DNA of 64,000 bases. It comes from Steroidobacteraceae bacterium. GTDB lineage: Bacteria > Pseudomonadota > Gammaproteobacteria > Steroidobacterales > Steroidobacteraceae. The DNA lies in NCBI GenBank assembly GCA_027531255.1, contig JAPZRU010000013.1, forward strand, positions 1 to 64,000, read 5' to 3'. Positions 60,698 to 64,000 of the stretch are shown piece by piece. How positions within the stretch are numbered: the stretch's first letter is position 1; every line of letters begins with the position of its first letter. Under the pieces are notes generated by a model. That model saw only the letters and a program-made list of their open reading frames with translations. It did not search any database and was not told the origin of the DNA. Position numbers and translations under genes: made by a program.

Positions 60698-61906
60698 TCA
60701 CTGCTCCGAGATCCACGGCGACAGGATCTGCGGCACCCGCAGGTGCTCCGGCACGGTCTCGATGCCGATGCGGCGGTCCAGCTCCTCGTGCCAGTGGTAG
60801 ATGCGGCGCTCCTGGTACGACAGAACGAGCCCGTCGAACCCGCCGCACTCGACCGACTCCTGGATGCGCGGCGCGAACTGCGTGTCCTCCTCGAGGATGC
60901 GCTCGAAGTTCGCCATGCGCGTCGGCCACAACTCGTGGTCCTGCGAACCCTCGGGGCCGAACCAGTGCACCTCGACGGTCATCTCGCGCGGCCCCTTCGG
61001 CCAGAACAGGCAGAACGGGATGCCGGTCGACGCGATCGGCGTGACGAGGTTGGGGTAGACGTTGTACGAGACGTTCTGCTCGACGTAGATCTCGTCGGCA
61101 GTGTCGATCTCGGGCATGCCGATCGCGCCCGGGTCCTTCCACTCTGGGCGCCGGTGGGGCGTCGCCATCACCGAGTGGCCGTTGCGCCAGAGGATGTTGT
61201 AGGTGCCGCGGGAATCGAGGAAGCGGTCCACCGTCTGCGGGTGGATCGACTTCAGGTGATAGGTCTCGAGGAACGCGTCGAGCAGCACCTTGACGTTGCA
61301 GGCGATGTCGAAGCTCTTCGAGGCGACGAAGCGGATCCGGTCCAGCTGCATGTTACGCAGGTGGCCGGGGATCGGCCCCAGCGACTCGAGCAGCGGCGCG
61401 GCACTCGGGTCCTCGTTGATGAACACCCAGTTGCCGAGCTGCTCGCAGCGGATCTCGTTCAGGCCGTGGCAGGCCAGGTCGAGCTCCGGGAAGTCGCGCT
61501 TCTCGCGCACGGCGAGCAGGCGGCCCGAGAGGTCGTAGCTCCAGCCGTGGTAGCGGCAGAAGAAGCCCTGCGTGCGGCCCCGCTCGTTCTCAACCAGCGG
61601 CGCGCCGCGGTGGCGACAGGCGTTGTAGAACGCGCGGATCTTCCGGTCCTTGCCGCGCGCGATGACGATCGGCGAGCCGGTCTTGCGCCACAGGCGGTAG
61701 CTGCCGACCTCGGGCAGTTCGTCCACGTGCAGCGCGTAGAGCCAGGACTTCCGCCACAGGTGCTGCTGCTCGAGGGCGAGGAAGGCGGGATCGGTGTAGC
61801 GCCCGACCGGCACCTTCGGGAGCCTCGGGAAGCCGTCGGGCGCCGTGTCGCGCGCCTTCTCGTGCTGCATGCCGGACCAGAGCTCGGCGCCGAAACCGTC
61901 GTACAT
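60698..61906 (-). CDS. Rieske-type oxygenase large subunit, copy B
   Basis: A 402-residue RHO-family oxygenase upstream of copy A. Rieske motif: FYNACRHRGAPLV and FFCRYHGWSYDLSGRL. Iron triad in LDAFLETYHLKSIHPQTVD, with the third ligand expected in the C-terminal part. A short C-terminal domain ends in ILSPWISEQ. The two copies differ strongly and may form a hetero-oligomer or attack the same substrate in sequence. About 100 bases upstream is a perfect palindrome (62006-62021), and the gene before that is a TonB-dependent receptor, so substrate uptake and oxidation may be linked (inference). Confidence 0.88.
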   Translation of the reverse strand: MYDGFGAELWSGMQHEKARDTAPDGFPRLPKVPVGRYTDPAFLALEQQHLWRKSWLYALHVDELPEVGSYRLWRKTGSPIVIARGKDRKIRAFYNACRHRGAPLVENERGRTQGFFCRYHGWSYDLSGRLLAVREKRDFPELDLACHGLNEIRCEQLGNWVFINEDPSAAPLLESLGPIPGHLRNMQLDRIRFVASKSFDIACNVKVLLDAFLETYHLKSIHPQTVDRFLDSRGTYNILWRNGHSVMATPHRRPEWKDPGAIGMPEIDTADEIYVEQNVSYNVYPNLVTPIASTGIPFCLFWPKGPREMTVEVHWFGPEGSQDHELWPTRMANFERILEEDTQFAPRIQESVECGGFDGLVLSYQERRIYHWHEELDRRIGIETVPEHLRVPQILSPWISEQ

Positions 61907-62005
61907 CGCGGGGTCCCCCGTCCAGCCTCGTAGGCCGATGTTGCCCCCCCCCTACGAAGGGGTCATCGTGGCAAACCGCGAGCGAGGCGCGGACGGTCGC
62001 GATGG

Positions 62006-62021
62006 TGCAACGCGCGTTGCA
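62006..62021. promoter_or_regulatory. Perfect 16-bp palindrome TGCAACGCGCGTTGCA
   Basis: A fully symmetric site in the 187-base gap between the TonB-dependent receptor and the Rieske oxygenase operon, 100 bases before the oxygenase start. Size and symmetry suit a dimeric repressor or activator. A run of nine C residues (61943-61951) lies between it and the gene. Confidence 0.4.
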
Positions 62022-62093
62022 TCCTGTGCGGGAATGTGCGCCGGGGCACGAGCGGCGCGGCAACCTCGCCCCGGCGCGCCGCGTGCCGGGCAC

Positions 62094-64000
62094 TCACCAG
62101 CCGTACCTGACGCCGACGTAGACGTTGCGGGGCGCGCCGGGGTCGATGCCGCCACCGCCGCCGGGCCGCACGCGCGCGACGTACTCCTCGTCGAGCAGGT
62201 TGTTGACGCCCGCGTTGATCGCGAGGCGCTCGCCGAACCGCCACGACGCGGTCGCGTCGACGACGAAGTACGACGGAATCGCGAACTCCGCCGCACCGTT
62301 GTCGGCGCCGTTCTGCGCGGCCGACCAGGTGGCGAACAGCGCCAGCTCGAGGCCGCCCGCGGACTGCCAGCCCAGCGAGGCGCGCGCGAGTAGATCGGGC
62401 GCGTACTGCGGCGTCGAGCCCGCCGCCGGGCCGGTCGCGAACTCCGCGTCGAGCAGCTGCGCGTTCAACTGCAGGCGCAGCCGATCCGCGCTGCCGCCGA
62501 ACGGGCCGCCCGACGGGCCGAACAGCTCGATCGAGCCGCCGACGTCGAAGCCGCGGCTGTCGAGCGTGCCGACCGTCAGCCGACGTGCACCGCCGGCACC
62601 GACCGCGCCGAACGGCGGGCTGGCCGCCAGCGGACCGGCGAGGAAGCCGACCTGGTTCTCGAGCCGCACCGCGAACGCCGCCGCCTCGAGCGCCAGCCAC
62701 TCCTGCGGGCGCGCCTGCACGCCGAGCTCGTAGGTAGTCGAGTACGACGCGTCGAAGCTGCCGGCCGCGTCCACCCCGGCCTGGAACGTCACGCCGTCGT
62801 TGAAGAGCTGCGGCTTGAAGCCGCGCGACGCATTGGCGAGGAGGCGCACCTCGTCGGTCCAGTCCCAGGTCAGCCCGAGGCCCCAGAGCAGCACTGCCTC
62901 GTTCGAGTCGCGGGCCGACAGCGCGCCGTTGGGCCCGCCCGGCGGCCCGCCGGTCGGCGAGCCCGTGCCGAGATCGAGCGACTCGACCACGCGCTGCTCG
63001 ATGCGCTCGTAGCGCAGGCCGGGCACCAGTTGCAGGCGATCGAACGCGAGCTTCAGCTCGGCGAACGCGGCCGTCGTCGTGCCGTCGCGCGCGGTGCGCG
63101 CGAGCGCCCCCGCGAGACCCTTGCCGTCCGTCGGCGTCGCGCCCTTGTCGACGAACACCGGCGCCTCGCTGTCCCACCAGGTCGCGCCGAAGGTCAGCGC
63201 ATGGCGCGCGTCGCCGAAGGCGAGATCGCGCCGACCGCGCAGGTCCACGCCCGTGCCGTCGAAGACCTGCCGCTGCAGGATGGCGACGTTCGCCGCGGGC
63301 GTCGGCTGGCCGAACGAGCCGCCCGCCTGCCGCCGGCTCGTGCGGTCGTAGTCCACGGTGAACGCGCGCGCGCTCCACCACCACTCGCCCTGCGTCAGTT
63401 CCGCGCTGACGAACGGCACGGTGCGCGACAGGAACATGCGGTCGACCGGCGTCGAGCCCGCGCGGTCGTCGGCCCGCCAGCGCTCGCGCGTCAGGCCGCC
63501 CGGCTCGCCGAACTCGCCGTCGTACCAGTCGAGTCCGAAGGTCACGCGCCACGCGTCCTGCGCGTATTCGACACGCGCCACCGCAGATCTCTGCTCGAAA
63601 TCGCCGTTCACGCGGCGGGGGCCGTCGCCTTCCGACTGCCGCCCGTAGGCCCACAGCCGCCAGGGGCCGCTGGCCGCATCGGCCCCCGCGAATGCGGAGC
63701 GCAGGCCGAAGGAGCCGGCGGTCAGCTTCGCCTGGGCACCCGCACCCTCGGTGCGCGTCGGCCGGCGCGTCACGTAGTTCAGCACGCCGCCCGGCAGCGG
63801 GCCGTAGACCAGGCCTGCGCCGCCGCGCAGGAACTCGACGCGCTCGACCACGTCGAGCGGCGGCGTGTAGTACGCGGCCGGGTAGGAGTAGAGGTCGGGG
63901 CTGACGGGAATGCCGTCCTTGAGCGTCAGCAGGTTCCAGCTCTCGTGCGGCTCGCCGAGGCCGCGATAACTGACGCTCTGCCACGACTGGTTCGAGACCT
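62094..64000 (-). CDS. TonB-dependent receptor (5' end beyond the window)
   Basis: The C-terminal 635 or so residues of a TonB-dependent receptor; the signal peptide and start lie beyond the right edge. The plug region is visible (WQSVSYRGLGEPHESWNLLT, GIPVSPDLYSYPAAYYTPP, VERVEFLRGGAGLVYGPLPGG, VLNYVTRRP), resembling FecA-like receptors. The barrel ends VNNLLDEEYVARVRPGG and YVGVRYGW with a terminal aromatic. A loop rich in Gly/Pro (GTGSPTGGPPGGPNG) interrupts one strand pair. Transcribed toward two Rieske oxygenase genes, 187 bases away. Substrate not determinable; the FecA-like plug would fit an iron chelate as well as an organic substrate for the oxygenases. Confidence 0.92.
   Translation of the reverse strand, partial: VSNQSWQSVSYRGLGEPHESWNLLTLKDGIPVSPDLYSYPAAYYTPPLDVVERVEFLRGGAGLVYGPLPGGVLNYVTRRPTRTEGAGAQAKLTAGSFGLRSAFAGADAASGPWRLWAYGRQSEGDGPRRVNGDFEQRSAVARVEYAQDAWRVTFGLDWYDGEFGEPGGLTRERWRADDRAGSTPVDRMFLSRTVPFVSAELTQGEWWWSARAFTVDYDRTSRRQAGGSFGQPTPAANVAILQRQVFDGTGVDLRGRRDLAFGDARHALTFGATWWDSEAPVFVDKGATPTDGKGLAGALARTARDGTTTAAFAELKLAFDRLQLVPGLRYERIEQRVVESLDLGTGSPTGGPPGGPNGALSARDSNEAVLLWGLGLTWDWTDEVRLLANASRGFKPQLFNDGVTFQAGVDAAGSFDASYSTTYELGVQARPQEWLALEAAAFAVRLENQVGFLAGPLAASPPFGAVGAGGARRLTVGTLDSRGFDVGGSIELFGPSGGPFGGSADRLRLQLNAQLLDAEFATGPAAGSTPQYAPDLLARASLGWQSAGGLELALFATWSAAQNGADNGAAEFAIPSYFVVDATASWRFGERLAINAGVNNLLDEEYVARVRPGGGGGIDPGAPRNVYVGVRYGW

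Noticed and set aside
61943-61951. Run of nine C residues as a phase-variable tract
   Set aside because: It is in a non-coding leader of a GC-rich genome; a single short run gives no evidence of switching.

Overview
The window is very GC-rich, tightly packed bacterial DNA, almost certainly from a Pseudomonadota, probably a gamma- or betaproteobacterium. The pointers are several TonB-dependent receptors, a MucD/DegQ-type protease, a DcaP-type porin relic, otsBA, a bfd-bfr pair, a sigma-54 activator and a Hup-type uptake hydrogenase operon. No rRNA, tRNA, CRISPR array, insertion sequence or prophage was seen. GTG and TTG starts and 1-10 base stop/start overlaps are common.

Layout. 1-2.6 kb: envelope genes (secreted fragment, SUMF1-domain protein, lipid-anchored HtrA protease), then dacB and a TetR-type regulator. 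4.9-8.3 kb: an intact acetyl-CoA synthetase gene among relics of acetate genes (internal actP fragment, frameshifted dcaP-like porin, 25-codon response-regulator stub). 8.4-16 kb: phoD with a TonB receptor behind a Pho-box-like site, a large Oar-like TonB receptor, and rraA. 16.2-32.9 kb: slyD, then a minus-strand hydrogenase operon hupS-L-C-(higA)-D-F-G-H-I-J-K-hypA-B-F-C-D-E-X. HupS carries all six cysteines of an oxygen-tolerant proximal cluster. 33-40 kb: ald with a divergent Lrp-type regulator, a half-length hemerythrin protein, a TPP riboswitch driving a TonB receptor plus a YkoF-like thiamine-binding protein, and alr.

40-47.7 kb: an envelope-stress/signalling neighbourhood (GlsB, YqjE-like, DUF883, an internally deleted DUF4398/OmpA lipoprotein, two response regulators, a sigma-54 activator). 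A consensus sigma-54 promoter sits in front of a divergent lipoprotein gene; an AI-2E exporter relic and a diguanylate cyclase follow. 47.7-64 kb: otsBA, a coupled three-gene cysteine-hydrolase/deacetylase operon, Fur-box bfd-bfr, an amidohydrolase, modBC without modA, a glycine-rich RRM protein, a PQQ sugar dehydrogenase, two Rieske oxygenases and a partial TonB receptor.

The picture is an aerobic chemo-organotroph able to scavenge hydrogen. SlyD and HypA/HypB handle nickel; HypCDEF and HypX build the CN/CO ligands (HypX making CO under air); HupF-K protect and assemble the oxygen-tolerant enzyme; HupC passes electrons to quinone. The most unusual structural theme is the number of genes that have lost an internal or terminal block while their neighbours are intact (actP, dcaP, the acs-linked response regulator, hemerythrin, OmpA lipoprotein, AI-2E exporter). 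The least understood coding units are the hydrolase/deacetylase operon, the orphan higA inside the hydrogenase operon and the Rieske pair.
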